From NCBI GenBank assembly GCA_026745465.1, contig JACYXH010000359.1, forward strand, positions 1,489,556 to 1,553,555: a DNA stretch of 64,000 bases, written 5' to 3'. The notes beneath the pieces are model-generated. The model worked only from the letters and a program-made list of their open reading frames with translations. It searched no databases and was not told where the DNA came from. Numbering within the stretch: position 1 is the first letter of the stretch; every line of letters starts with the position of its first letter. This document shows positions 11,513 to 21,794 of the stretch, piece after piece. The DNA is from Lota lota. Lineage: Eukaryota; Chordata; Actinopteri; Gadiformes; Lotidae. The translations under genes and the position numbers were made by a program.

Positions 11513-12575
11513 CTATTTGTTCTCTGGCCGAATGTCTGACACCGTTTTTCCGTGGTCAGTCCGTCAATGTCTGGCTTTAGGTCTTGTGCTGTAGCGATCC
11601 GTAAAACAGCGTGGAGGTTCTCATTGGTGATGCGTGATCAGTGCTTCGTCTTGTTTAGATTCATTATTGAAAACATCTGTTCGCACAGGTAGGTGCTCCC
11701 AAACATGGACAGAACACTGTCCATGTTGTCCACTGTCCATGTTGACAGTTGTCCACTGTCCACTGTCCATGAAGTCGGAGCTGTGGCATCAAAGCAGGGG
11801 GCAGTAGACGGTAAAAGTCCTCGATTGCAGCATCCTGGAACTTTGCTCTCAGGCCACTATTGCTTTGAAGCTCTATTAACTCTATCTGAAGGAGATGGGG
11901 CGCACTGCCGACGTCGGCGGTGAAAGGATTGGCAAAGATGGCAAAGCCTGAGCGCTGTGTTCTAAAGTCAGAGAAGCGCCGATCAAATTCATTAATTAAC
12001 CGGTTCACTTTGGTAGCCAACCGAGTGCATGAAAAAGCACCGGGAACTGAGGCTGAGATGCTCTGACAGACAGGAAAGTGGGCAAGATTGTCCTGTTCCA
12101 GTTGGGACTTCCATAGGTGCAGTTTACGCTGGAAAGCTGTGATCATGTCGGACATCTGCGTGATGACTTGTTTGCGTCCCTGCAGCCTCTGATTCAGTTG
12201 GGCGAGATGGTCCGTTATCACACAACATAGCAAAATCACACAGCCAGTTTGGATCCGACACTTTTTACTTTGCATGAAAATAGCAATTTCTTCCCTAAGC
12301 TCAAAGAATCGTTTGAGGACCACGCTCCTACTCGGCCACCTTACTTCTGTATGGTACGGCACATCTCCATGCTCTGACCCCACGTCCTTCAAAAACAGCT
12401 GGAACTGGCGGTGATTCAGGCCACACGCCCGAATGAAGTTTACTGTTTTAATGACCGTGGTCATTATATCATCCAGTTCCAGAACCTTTCCACAGAGCTT
12501 CTTGGTGGACAATACAATGATAAGTTATCAGAGGTGTGTGGCAGTTATGTTTTTGCATTTTCTCCTTCACTAGTC
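11513..12575 (-). pseudogene. hAT-1 transposase, C-terminal part
   Basis: The minus strand reads from about 12575 ([20 protein letters not shown], then [14 protein letters not shown]) through a long hAT transposase frame ([20 protein letters not shown]) to the dimerisation region at 11690-11513 ([18 protein letters not shown]). It resembles vertebrate GTF2IRD2/ZBED-type hAT transposases. A small tandem repeat of TCCACTGTCCATG at 11718-11772 shifts the frame just before the dimerisation motif, and an in-frame TGA follows the KTKH. The hAT sequence stops at 12579 where an LTR begins, so the upstream catalytic half is missing here. Confidence 0.85.
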
Positions 12576-12579
12576 CAAC

Positions 12580-12744
12580 TGTTACGACACCCTCTGCCTC
12601 CACCTAGCTGCGCCGGCTGCCACTACACCATGTGCTTTTGTTTACATTCCTGTCACCAATTTACCACGTGCACTCCGCTCTCCACTCCTGTCATCAATCT
12701 ACAATCAACGCACCCTACTTCTTCCCCGTTCAACAAGCAGCCGG
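12580..12744 (+). repeat. Gypsy LTR fragment, left part (split by Ginger-like element)
   Basis: Begins TGTTACGACACCCTC right after hAT-1 coding sequence and resembles the LTRs at 28499-29007 and 40355-40871 (shared ACACCATGTGCTTTTGTTTA with 28560s). It continues at 21653 on the other side of the Ginger-like element. The last four bases (CCGG) are the Ginger target duplication. Confidence 0.75.
12741..12744. other. Ginger-like target-site duplication, left
   Basis: CCGG directly before TGTTACACCG; the same CCGG follows the right end at 21653-21656. Confidence 0.85.
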
Positions 12745-13630
12745 TGTTACACCGTATTCTGTGACCCACCGTATTGTGACCCCAGGGGTCGCTGTTGCAC
12801 ATTTTCTGCAACATGCACGAGTTTGAAGGCATAAAGTCGTTCATGTGCGTAAACATGCACGAGCTTCAAAGTAAACTTCGTATCGTCATCGCGCACTCGG
12901 GATGGGTTAGTTCGTTTTGTAAAGCCCGTTGAGTGGATAAAGCAAAAAGGTTGATTTGGCTCTGTGGTGGCACGATGATGACGGGTCCTTCTTTCTTGAC
13001 ACAAACGTGAATATAGAAACGGTGTTAGTCAATTCTAAACAGCATTTTACACAGTAGCCTATAGTAGGAAACACTCAAAGGTAAATCAACGTAATTAAAC
13101 ACTGATTGTTGCTTCTTATGTGGAAGAAGCAACGTTGGTGGATCGTAGTAAACGCCCCGTCCATAGTATGTGATTGTAAAATGATAATCAAAGCAAATGT
13201 ATTTATAAAGCACATTTAATTACAAGGGGATGGGGGAGAGATGTTTCTTCATTACGAGACCCTCTCTAATTGCTCAAACTGTGGTTGTTTTTGTTATAAT
13301 GCCCACCGTTTTTTGATTACTGCAGTTTATGAAATAAACTTTGAACTAATGCCTGTATGGGCGTGATGTGTGCGTGATTGCAGTGACTTGGGTGGATTTG
13401 CAGCGTAATGGTGATTTTAGTGACCTAAGAGCACAATTTTTTAAAAGCCGACAGTATTGCGCCCTGAGTATGGTGGCCACTAAAGAGGCAGTAGCCTATA
13501 GTTCCAGTGGAAGCAGGACGAAGCACCCGACAGCAACCTGTTTTTCATTTGTCATCCTGTATAATTATTCATGTCTGCGATCCTCACAGAGTCCACACGC
13601 AACAGGAAACAATCCACGGTGGGTCACAAT
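12745..13630. repeat. Left long terminal inverted repeat
   Basis: Reverse complement of roughly 20760-21652, with scattered differences. The outermost part carries two near-copies of CCGTATTCTGTGACCC; the right end has three or more. No protein-coding signal beyond chance frames. Confidence 0.85.
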
Positions 13631-14460
13631 CCATGATAGCTGGCCGTCGTATTCTGTGACCCCACCGTAAATGTGATTTTATTTTACTTAAACCCCAACC
13701 AAATGGCTTCAGGTCATTTGGCATCCTCATATCTGTATGTGTACAAAATTATTCATGTCTGTGATCATCACATAGTCGACACGCAACAGGAAACCATCCA
13801 CGGTAGGTCACAATCCATGATAGCTGGCCGTCGTATTCTGTGACCCCAATGTAAATGCGATTTTATTTTACTTAAACCCCAACCAAATGTGTTCAGGTCA
13901 TTTGGCATCCTCATATCTGTATGTGTACAAAATTATTCATGTCTGTGATCATCACAGAGTCCACACGCAACAGGAAACCATCCACGGTGGGTCACAATCC
14001 ATGATAGCTGGCCGTCGTATTCTGTGACCCCACTGTAAATGCGAAAAACATGTAGTTAAACCCCAACCAAATGTGTTCAGGTCATTTGGCATCCTCATAT
14101 CTGTATGTGTACAAAATTATTCATGTCTGTGATCATCACAGAGTCCACACGCAACAGGAGACCATCCACAGTGGGTCACAATCCATGATAGCAGGCCGTC
14201 GTATTCTGTGACCCCAATGTAAATGCGAAAAACTTGTAGTTAAACCCCAACCAAATGTGTTCAGGTCATTTGGCATCCTCATATCTGTATGTGTACAAAA
14301 TTATTCATGTCTGTGATCATCACAGAGTCCACACGCAACAGGAAACCATCCACGGTAGGTCACAATCCATGATAGCTGGCCGTCGTATTCTGTGACCCCA
14401 ATGTAAATGCGAAAAACATGTAGTTAAACCCCAACCAAATGTGTTCAGGTCATTTTATGC
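13631..14460. repeat. Left subterminal array, 184-bp unit
   Basis: About four and a half copies of a 184-bp unit: CCATGATAGC occurs at 13631, 13815, 13999 and 14183 (the last with one change), and again at 14367. Units 3 onward replace GATTTTATTTTACTTAAACC with a GAAAAACATGTAGTTAAACC form. Each unit contains CGTCGTATTCTGTGACCCC, nearly the terminal inverted repeat motif, and the palindrome-like TGATCATCACA. Confidence 0.95.
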
Positions 14461-14529
14461 ATCCATTTTATGACTCTTTTTTTTAAACAAATTTTTATTC
14501 AAGTGTTCATACAATTAACATTAACATTT

Positions 14530-15088
14530 TTAAGACTCTTGAGCCTGGGGGCATGCAGGACAGCTGTACAGATGATCTCGGTCTGGTCTCCCAACACAAC
14601 CCTCGTGGTACCACCTCGCACAGTGGTCACACTGGACCTGAAACACAACAATTTCCCTTAGTATGAATAAAGTACACTGATATATGTCTTATCTTAAACC
14701 GAGGTCATGTTAAATGTGACAAAGGTTCTGTGTAAATATCTATGTGAAACATGTGTCTTCTCCAGTACCAGACAAGTCGGCAAGAGCAGGACAACACCAT
14801 GGTTCATTAGTATTTTGTTAATTGAATACATGTGTGCATGTCAACAACACATGGTTTAATGAATATATCACAATCCATTGTTACATTTATCACTGCTTTT
14901 TAACAACAACCGAGCCAACAACTCAGGCTAGACTCGATGAGCTCTAAATGAGCAAAGACACTAGAAAACCATGGTGTTATTTTTCAACAAATAACTTACC
15001 CAGTCCGTGGTAACAGGTCTGTCTTGAGACCCTCCTTCTCGCTGTTCTTCTCCCTCTCCACAGCTGTGACACAGCTCACTAAGATCAT
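14530..15088 (-). pseudogene. Exons 15-16: C-terminal PHD finger
   Basis: Exon 15 supplies CHSCGEG and exon 16 supplies CDHCARWYHEGC and YSCPAC, giving the C4-H-C3 ligand order of a PHD finger with the usual Trp before the His. The intron splits the domain between zinc ligands 2 and 3. Stop TAA at 14530-14532. PHD fingers often bind histone H3 tails, so a chromatin-targeting role is a reasonable inference. Confidence 0.85.
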
Positions 15089-15381
15089 CTGGTTAACATT
15101 TGGTATTGATTATAATAATCATTTCTTCTTATTGCACACAAAATGTGGTGTCAACTGTCCACTGACTTCAAAGATGTCAATGCATCTATAAGACCTTTCA
15201 CTGCACTACACTCTGTACAATGTCATTTACAGCTATCCTTGTGAAAATATACCATGAGTGATACATAGTCACTTTCTACACTTCATTATATTAATTTCAG
15301 AATTAATAATCCACATTCTTTACGATATTTGAAATCCTCATGGTGTTAATAGAAATCAAAGTTTGAAATGTGTAAACATAC

Positions 15382-16886
15382 CAATCTCATTGAGTAGTTT
15401 GATAGCTACTTCCCTCCTGTATTGATCCACCGCCTTTGCAGAGTTTGGGAAAATAAGAGACTCCTCTGCCAGGACTTTCTCAGCATACTAAGAACATGTT
15501 TGATAAAATGAATGGTCAAACAATACTGGCGTAGTTTAACTTAACCAAAAAGCTTCAACTTGATGTCTCTGTATAGGAGTTCAAATGTTAAAAAAGAGAC
15601 CTTTTCAAAATCATCTTCATGTTTCCATAATGAAACTTGCAATGCAAAAGCTTACTTTGATGGCAAATATTCCACATGAAGTGGAATCCTTCTGTAGGCT
15701 ATGTGGTACAGTGTTGGCTGTCCACCTGGACACCGTACAGCCTCTCGCTCTCATGAATGCTGTGAAAAGTTGACAAAAAGTAACAATTGATTATGCAATT
15801 TTGACACCTTCAGCTGTTGTACACATACTCCAATGGTTAAATACCAGCATTCCCCTCAGTTCCCTGTGAAGTCTTGTTGTTACTTACCTGCATTTCCAAG
15901 CTCTTGTGTTCCAGTACTGGATACCCGTGTCTTGCTTTTATACCCCGACTACGATTCCTGCCTGACCCTTTGTATTACCATGCGGATCACCTGACCCCTG
16001 CCTGCCTCGACCAAGTCCTTTGCCTGACCCTTCCAACCAGTCTGCCTTAAGTCCTGCCACTGGGTTCACCCTGCTCCTTGTGCCTGAGTCTTTGTTACAG
16101 TAATACACTAACAGAAAAATGACAGTGGCCTACATAAGGGGACATCATACAACTGTTACCTTGTGGATTCCAGACATCTCTTCACCCTGGAGCCATCATT
16201 ACCGAGTGGATCCAGTACAAGTTTCCTCTGTTCTGAGGGGAAGATGACCTAGACAATTTTGGATAAACCCATTGTGCATGTGTCACATATGCAAATTAAA
16301 TCATGGGTGTGCCTTAGAAATTCTAATAGAAATAGATAGGGTAAGGTAATGTTTAACTTACTGTGAGTATCCAATGATTCCGCTCATTCACTACCCCCAG
16401 AATCACTCCATACAATGATGGATCACTCTTCTAAAATAACACACAATTCACCGTTTAAAAACAACCCCAATTTACAGTAAATCATCAAAGCACAATTTAT
16501 TTTGTTGAACATCACGACAAAAATACCTGTACTGTGCCTACCTTAAGAATTGCCGTCTTCCCTTGCCAAATTTGTGTTATTGCATGCGTATCAATAAAGG
16601 GTGCCTGTTTGCCCCCTTGGCAATTATGCTTGTGGACCATTTTGTGGAAGTAGGCATTGATCACCTGAGGAAAGGAAATTAATTTAAGTTAACTTAACGT
16701 GTCTTAGCTTTTGGAGATTTACTTGTTCAATATAATAAATAAAATTAAAATAAATACTTCAGCTTACCTCACTCTCGAGGTCCTGACCCGGACTTGTCCT
16801 ACTAATGTCCCAATAAAACAATTTGTAGGGTCCGATTCTGGACAGCAGAACATGGACTTTTTTGCCCTTCCAAGCGTCTGTAATAT
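15382..16886 (-). pseudogene. Exons 8-14: C48/Ulp1-type cysteine protease domain
   Basis: Exons 8-9 read WKGKKVHVLLSRIGPYKLFY and VINAYFHKMVHKHN, the N-terminal part of a Ulp1/SENP fold. Exon 10 has the catalytic His in VNERNHWILT. Exon 11 has the catalytic Asp in LVLDPLGND. Exon 13 has the oxyanion Gln and nucleophile Cys in LQKDSTSCGIFAIK. Exon 12 is only 29 nt (STGTQELGNA) and is the least certain. Exon 14 continues with a helical tail (YAEKVLAEESLIFPN). The full H-D-Q-C set is in order with no stop in these exons. C48 proteases remove SUMO-like modifiers; a role in transposition is inference. Confidence 0.82.
15917..16105. other. Intron 11 with LTR-like CCTGCCTGACC sequence
   Basis: The intron between exons 11 and 12 contains repeated CCTGACCCTT/CTGCCTG phrases like the 3' halves of fish gypsy LTRs (compare 28850-28930). 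It may be an inserted LTR fragment that the transposon's splicing removes. Family call is tentative. Confidence 0.4.
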
Positions 16887-17054
16887 CTAACATGAGGATA
16901 AAAGAAATTATCAATATTATTATTCTATCGGTTCAATATCTTCTCTCATGATCAGCCGTTTCATTTGAGTTACCTTAACTTTTAAGGTTGAACATTCACA
17001 GAAAACTGAGCAATATCACAGTGAGAATCATAGGGTTACATACATTTCTCTGAA

Positions 17055-17330
17055 GTGGAGGAGGTAGCAGCAGGTGGAGTGGAAGTAGCAGCAGCTGGAA
17101 TGGAGGTAGCAGCAGGTGGCGTGGAGGTAGCAGCAGGTGGCGTGGAGGTAGCAGCAGGTGGCGTGGAGGTAGCAGCAGGTGGCGTGGAGGTAGCAGCAGG
17201 TGGAGTGGCGGTGGCAGCAGGTAGCAGCAGGTGGCGTGGAGGTAGCAGCAGGTGGCGTGGAGGTAGCAGCAGGTGGCATGGAGGTAGCAGCAGATGGAGT
17301 GGCGGTGGCAGCAGGTGGAGTGGAGGTGAT
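17055..17330 (-). repeat. 21-bp coding minisatellite in exon 7
   Basis: About 13 copies of GGTGGCGTGGAGGTAGCAGCA (plus strand, given here as its 21-base unit in shortened form: GGTGGCGTGGAGGTAGCAGC then A). On the minus strand each unit encodes seven residues (STPPAAT). A partial 10-bp copy near 17220 shifts the frame, so downstream units read as His/Cys-rich nonsense. Confidence 0.9.
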
Positions 17331-18044
17331 GGTAGAGACTGGGGGACATCCTCTCAACCGCCGAGGTATTCTCGGGGTCTCTTGGTGGTGTAGCTTCAGG
17401 TGATCAGTGTTGACCTTGTGGATAGATTTTCCTGAACTATCCACAAGGTCAACACTTTTACCTTCAATGTTCGCTACCCTGAATGGTCCAAGGAACTCCG
17501 GATCCATCTTTCCCCCTTTCCATTGCTGGCTGCGAACGTCCTTCCTCCACACCATGTCCCCCACGTGAAGGCTCTGGCTCTTTGGTCTGAATTCCAGTCT
17601 CCCTCTGGTTCTTTCCTGAACTTTCTCCACATTGTGCTGGACAATGGTCATGATCTTGTCCTATCGCTCGATGTCCATCGCCACCTCCTCTTCAAGGTAC
17701 TGGTCCTCAAAGGACCCATCAACCTGTGAAAAAATAAAACAGTTATTTAACTTTATTACAGTTCATAAGTATGTAAGTAGTGATTCAATACTTGTTCTAA
17801 ATAGTTTTTTTAATAACAAGAGAAAATATGTAGAAATTCCAGCTAACCTCATAGTTCTCCTGCACCTGAGATGGATACCTTGCTTCCCTCCCTAACATCA
17901 GGTAAAACGGAGAGAAGCGTGTTGTGAGCTGCTGTTTGGTGCGCAAACCAAACATAACTGGGTCCAGGTATCCATCCCATGTGTTCGGCCTTTCTCCGGT
18001 AAGCTTCCTCAGCGCTCTAGACAGTGATTTAAAAAAGTAGAATG

Positions 18045-18047
<3 letters not shown>

Positions 18048-18103
<56 letters not shown>
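18048..18103. repeat. (TA)n microsatellite in intron 5
   Basis: About 28 TA units in the intron between exons 5 and 6. Confidence 0.95.
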
Positions 18104-18107
<4 letters not shown>

Positions 18108-19604
18108 TTCTATTTAACATTTACAATTTTAGTATGTTAAATGCTGTTAAAAGGCATCTGTTAACCTCTGTATGGTGCCATTCAACCTCTCCACCAACCC
18201 ATTGGTCTGGGGGTTGGTATGGGGCACAGAGACTCCTTCTGATCTCCAATATTTGGCACACTTCGGTGTTGATCTGAATGAATGGTGCAGAGAACTATTT
18301 AACCCCACTGTTACATTGAATAAATAAAAAGCTGTCATTTTAAATGACTACTAATGTCCAAGTTAAAAGTTCAAACAAATACGTACTTTGTTGACAAATT
18401 CCTTTCCTTGATCCGTGAGGATTCTTTGTGGCACTTCAAATTGATACACACATTTCAATATGCACTGTGTAACCTCTGCTGCGGATTTACATTGGATGGC
18501 ATAGGCCTGTGACCATCTGGTACAGTAGTCGACCATCACACAGATGTACTGGTTTCCCTTGTCTGTCATGACCAGCTTGCCAACTAGGTCCATGCCTACA
18601 AGTTCAAATGGAACTTTAGTCTGTTTGAAAACAAAGACAAAAAGACGACACAATTACTATGTTATTCACACATTAAATATGTTGGAAATATGGTGAATGC
18701 TCCTCCCATCTACTATAAAAAGGCACTGTGATTAAAACACACAAAAATGGAATGTTTACCTTTATTGGTTTATAATCCGTGCCAACCTTGAGGTCATGTC
18801 GGTTTTGCTGACACAGTGCATTGTGTGACCTTTTGAAGATATTTTCATGAGATTTAACGTTTTTTTTTCCTCACAAGTGCGGAATCAAGTAGCAAGGTTA
18901 AATATGAAAGCTAAAACATACCCAATTATCAATGTCGGCTGACATGCCAGGCCAGTAGAACCTTCGAGAAATCACGTTCCTAGTCCGAATTTGGCCGCAG
19001 TGTGCGCCAATGTCACTGGTGTGAAATTCTTCAAATAATGAGTCGGCCGCGGCCGCCCCACAGACAACTTTCACTCGATCCTCTTTGTCAGATCCCTTAT
19101 GTCTGACATAAAACAAGTCACCATCTGAAGATAGGATAGCAATTATTGAGAGCCCTTTAAGCCTTGTCTAATTTGGCCTCTCTTACCATGAATTGCAATG
19201 CTAACATAACAGTTACGTAGGCTAATATGCAGTATTTGCTGAAAATTTTGTGCATTATTGTTAAATTATGTATTTTATGGATTAAAAATGTAGTTTAGCC
19301 CTACCATCGATGCAGTACTTTGCAGCTCGTCGCCGAATAGTGTAACGCTGTTTTTTATCAGTCTCTTTAGGAAACTCTCCTTTGATGAGGAACTCCCTTA
19401 ACTCGTCAAACATTTGTTTGTCCATAATGCAATGTCAAAAGAAAGTATGTAGACTACAGAAACTGAATGCTCAGTAGGTGTATGTTATCTGTTCGTTACC
19501 TATGGTCGTTTTGTCTGTGCTAAGAGACTTTTTAAATGCGCAATTTAAAATTGGACCAATCAGACACGTCAAAGGTCATCCTAATTTACATAATGTAGAC
19601 AGGT

Positions 19605-20760
19605 GGGGGTCACAGAATACGACGGCCAGCTATCATGGATTGTGACCCACTGTGGATGGTCTCCTGTTGCGTGTGGACTCTGTGATGATCACAGACATGA
19701 ATAATTTTGTACACATACAGATATGAGGATGCCAAATGACCTGAACACATTTGGTTGGGGTTTAAGTAAAATAAAATCGCATTTACATTGGGGTCACAGA
19801 ATACGACGGCCAGCTATCATGGATTGTGACCCACTGTGGATGGTCTCCTGTTGCGTGTGGACTCTGTGATGATCACAGACATGAATAATTTTGTACACAT
19901 ACAGATATGAGGATGCCAAATGACCTGAACACATTTGGTTGGGGTTTAAGTAAAATAAAATCCCATTTACATTGGGGTCACAGAATACGACGGCCAGCTA
20001 TCATGGATTGTGACCCACTGTGGATGGTCTCCTGTTGCGTGTGGACTCTGTGATGATCACAGACATGAATTATTTTGTACACATACAGATATGAGGATGC
20101 CAAATGACCTGAACACATTTGGTTGGGGTTTAAGTAAAATAAAATCCCATTTACATTGGGGTCACAGAATACGACGGCCAGCTATCATGGATTGTGACCC
20201 ACTGTGGATGGTCTCCTGTTGCGTGTGGACTCTGTGATGATCACAGACATGAATAATTTTGTACACATACAGATATGAGGATGCCAAATGACCTGAACAC
20301 ATTTGGTTGGGGTTTAAGTCAAATAAAATCGCATTTACATTGGGGTCACAGAATACGACGGCCAGCTATCATGGATTGTGACCCACTGTGGATGGTCTCT
20401 TGTTGCGTGTGGACTCTGTGATGATCACAGACATGAATAATTTTGTACACATACAGATATGAGGATGCCAAATGACCTGAACACATTTGGTTGGGGTTTA
20501 AGTAAAATAAAATCCCATTTACATTGGGGTCACAGAATACGACGGCCAGCTATCATGGATTGTGACCTACCGTGGATGGTCTCCTGTTGCGTGTGGACTC
20601 TGTGATGATCACAGACATGAATAATTTTGTACACATACAGATATGAGGATGCCAAATGACCTGAACACATTTGGTTGGGGTTTAAGTAAAATAAAATCGC
20701 ATTTACGGTGGGGTCACAGAATACGACGGCCAGCTATCATGGATTGTGACCCACCGTGGA
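19605..20760. repeat. Right subterminal array, 184-bp unit
   Basis: About six and a half copies, inverted relative to the left array. TCATGGATTGTGACC occurs at 19633, 19817, 20001, 20185, 20369, 20553 and 20737, exactly 184 bp apart. Each unit carries GGGTCACAGAATACGACGG, close to the element end GGGTCACAGAATACGGTG. Confidence 0.95.
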
Positions 20761-21652
20761 TTGTTTCCTGTTGCGTGTGGACTCTGTGAGGATTGCAGAC
20801 ATGAATAATTATACAGGATGACAAAAGAGAAACAGGTTGCTGTCGGGTGCTTCGTCCCGCCGTGCTTCCACTGGAACTATAGGCTACTGCCTCTTCAGTG
20901 GCCACCATACTCAGGGCGCAATACTGTCGGCTTTTTAAAAATTGTGCTCTTAGGTCACTAAAATCACCCTTACGCTGCAAATCCACCCAAGTCACTGCAA
21001 TCACGCACACTTCACGCCCATACAGGCATTAGTTCATAGTTTATTTCAGAAACTGCAGTAATCAAAAAACGGTGGGCATTATAACAAAAACAACCACAGC
21101 AATCAGAGAGGGGCTCGTAATGAAGAAAGATCTCTCCCCCATCCCCTTGTAATTGAATGTGCTTTATAAATACATTTGATTTGATTAGCATTTTACAGAC
21201 ACATACTATGGATGGGGCGTTTACTACGATCCACCAACGTTGCTTCTTTCCCCATAAGAAGCAACAATCAGTGTTTAATTACGTTGATTTACCTTTGAGT
21301 ATTTCCTACTATAGGCTACTGTGTAAAACGCTGTTTAGAATTGACCAACACCGTTTCTATATTCACGTTTGCATCAAGAAAGAAGGACCCGTCATCATCG
21401 TGCCACCACAGAGCCAAATCAACCTCTTTGCTTTATCCACTCAACGGGCTTTACAAAACGAACTAACCCATCCCGAGTAAGCGATGACGATACGATGTTT
21501 ACTTTTAAGCTCGTGCATGTTTCCGCACATGAACGACTTTTTGCCTTCAAACTCGTGCATGTTGCGGAAAATGTGCAACAGCGACCCCTGGGGTCACAGA
21601 ATACGGTGGGTCACAGAATAGAATACGGTGGGTCACAGAATACGGTGTAACA
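20761..21652. repeat. Right long terminal inverted repeat
   Basis: Inverted copy of 12745-13630. Its outer 70 bases contain GGGTCACAGAATACGG-like sequence three times, one more than the left end, then close with GTGTAACA before the CCGG duplication. Confidence 0.85.
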
Positions 21653-21794
21653 CCGGCGCCAGTTCGTTGTATACACTCTACGTGTTAGTACCTCGTTCCA
21701 GCGTATTGAATTCCTGTCTTCCCTTCTCCTCGCTTGCTCCTAACCTTGCCTCTCCTTGTGCCCAGCTCTTCCCCGGATCCTCGCCTGTCTACCC
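21653..21794 (+). repeat. Gypsy LTR fragment, right part
   Basis: Continuation of the LTR at 12580-12744 (GCCAGTTCGTTGTATACAC, then Pro-rich CCTGTCTTCCC phrases). It lacks the AATAAA and ACA end seen in the complete copy at 28499-29007, so it is truncated where the hAT-2 end begins. Confidence 0.7.

Larger units (their letters stand above)
14530..19425 (-). pseudogene. Ginger-like transposase gene, 16 exons, four lesions
   Basis: Exons read by eye on the minus strand, all with GT-AG introns and compatible phases: 19425-19305, 19124-18922, 18829-18760, 18620-18387, 18273-18166, 18016-17848, 17723-17044, 16886-16768, 16664-16542, 16430-16362, 16248-16160, 15916-15888, 15759-15656, 15487-15382, 15088-15000, 14637-14530 (TAA). 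Start ATG at 19425 opens MDKQMFDELREFLIKG. Correcting a 2-bp loss in exon 3, a 1-bp gain in exon 5 and an extra 10-bp part-repeat in exon 7 gives 804 codons; exon 7 also has a TAG stop at 17661-17663. Domain order is H2C2, integrase, linker, C48 protease, PHD finger. Integrase would cut and join element ends in the nucleus. The gene model is inference; motifs and splice signals are seen directly. Confidence 0.82.
17044..19425 (-). pseudogene. Exons 1-7: H2C2 finger, integrase core and C-terminal domain
   Basis: Exon 2 carries the His pair of an H2C2 finger (EFHTSDIGAHCGQ, RRFYWPGM). Exon 3 should supply CxxC but shows CTV then CQQNRHD only after restoring two bases. Exon 4 holds the first two catalytic Asp (ELVGMDLVGK and ILTDQGKEF, 58 residues apart). 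Exon 5 holds the Glu (NGLVERLNGT) 35 residues after the second Asp, once an extra C in a run of five near 18209 is discounted. Exon 6 has RPNTWDGYLDPVMFGLRT. Exon 7 has the basic C-terminal part (SLHVGDMVWRKD, LGPFRVANIEG) and the Pro/Ala/Thr linker. D-58-D-35-E spacing is that of Ty3/gypsy integrases and GIN-type host genes. Confidence 0.85.
12745..21652 (-). mobile_element. Ginger-like DNA transposon, complete ends
   Basis: An 8,908-bp element with inverted ends TGTTACACCGTATTCTGTGA and its complement, matching the TGTNR...YNACA consensus I recall for Ginger1, and a 4-bp target duplication CCGG. Long inverted repeats (about 0.9 kb each) are followed by inward arrays of a 184-bp unit. The interior carries one spliced minus-strand gene with H2C2-integrase, C48 protease and PHD finger. 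No reverse transcriptase, RNase H or LTR is present, so it is a cut-and-paste type element that uses a Ty3-type integrase. It inserted into a gypsy LTR. Confidence 0.88.

Noticed and set aside
17055-17403. Plus-strand Val/Ala/Gly-rich frames over the minisatellite
   Set aside because: Antisense reading of the 21-bp repeat in exon 7; the minus frame has splice signals and domain context.
18147-19116. A gypsy retrotransposon integrase as the source of the 12745-21652 coding region
   Set aside because: No RT, RNase H, LTR or primer site; the gene is spliced and the ends are inverted repeats with a 4-bp duplication.
13631-20760. 184-bp repeats as a CRISPR-like array
   Set aside because: Units are continuous with no spacers between short repeats, they occur as inverted arrays inside a transposon, and the setting is eukaryotic.
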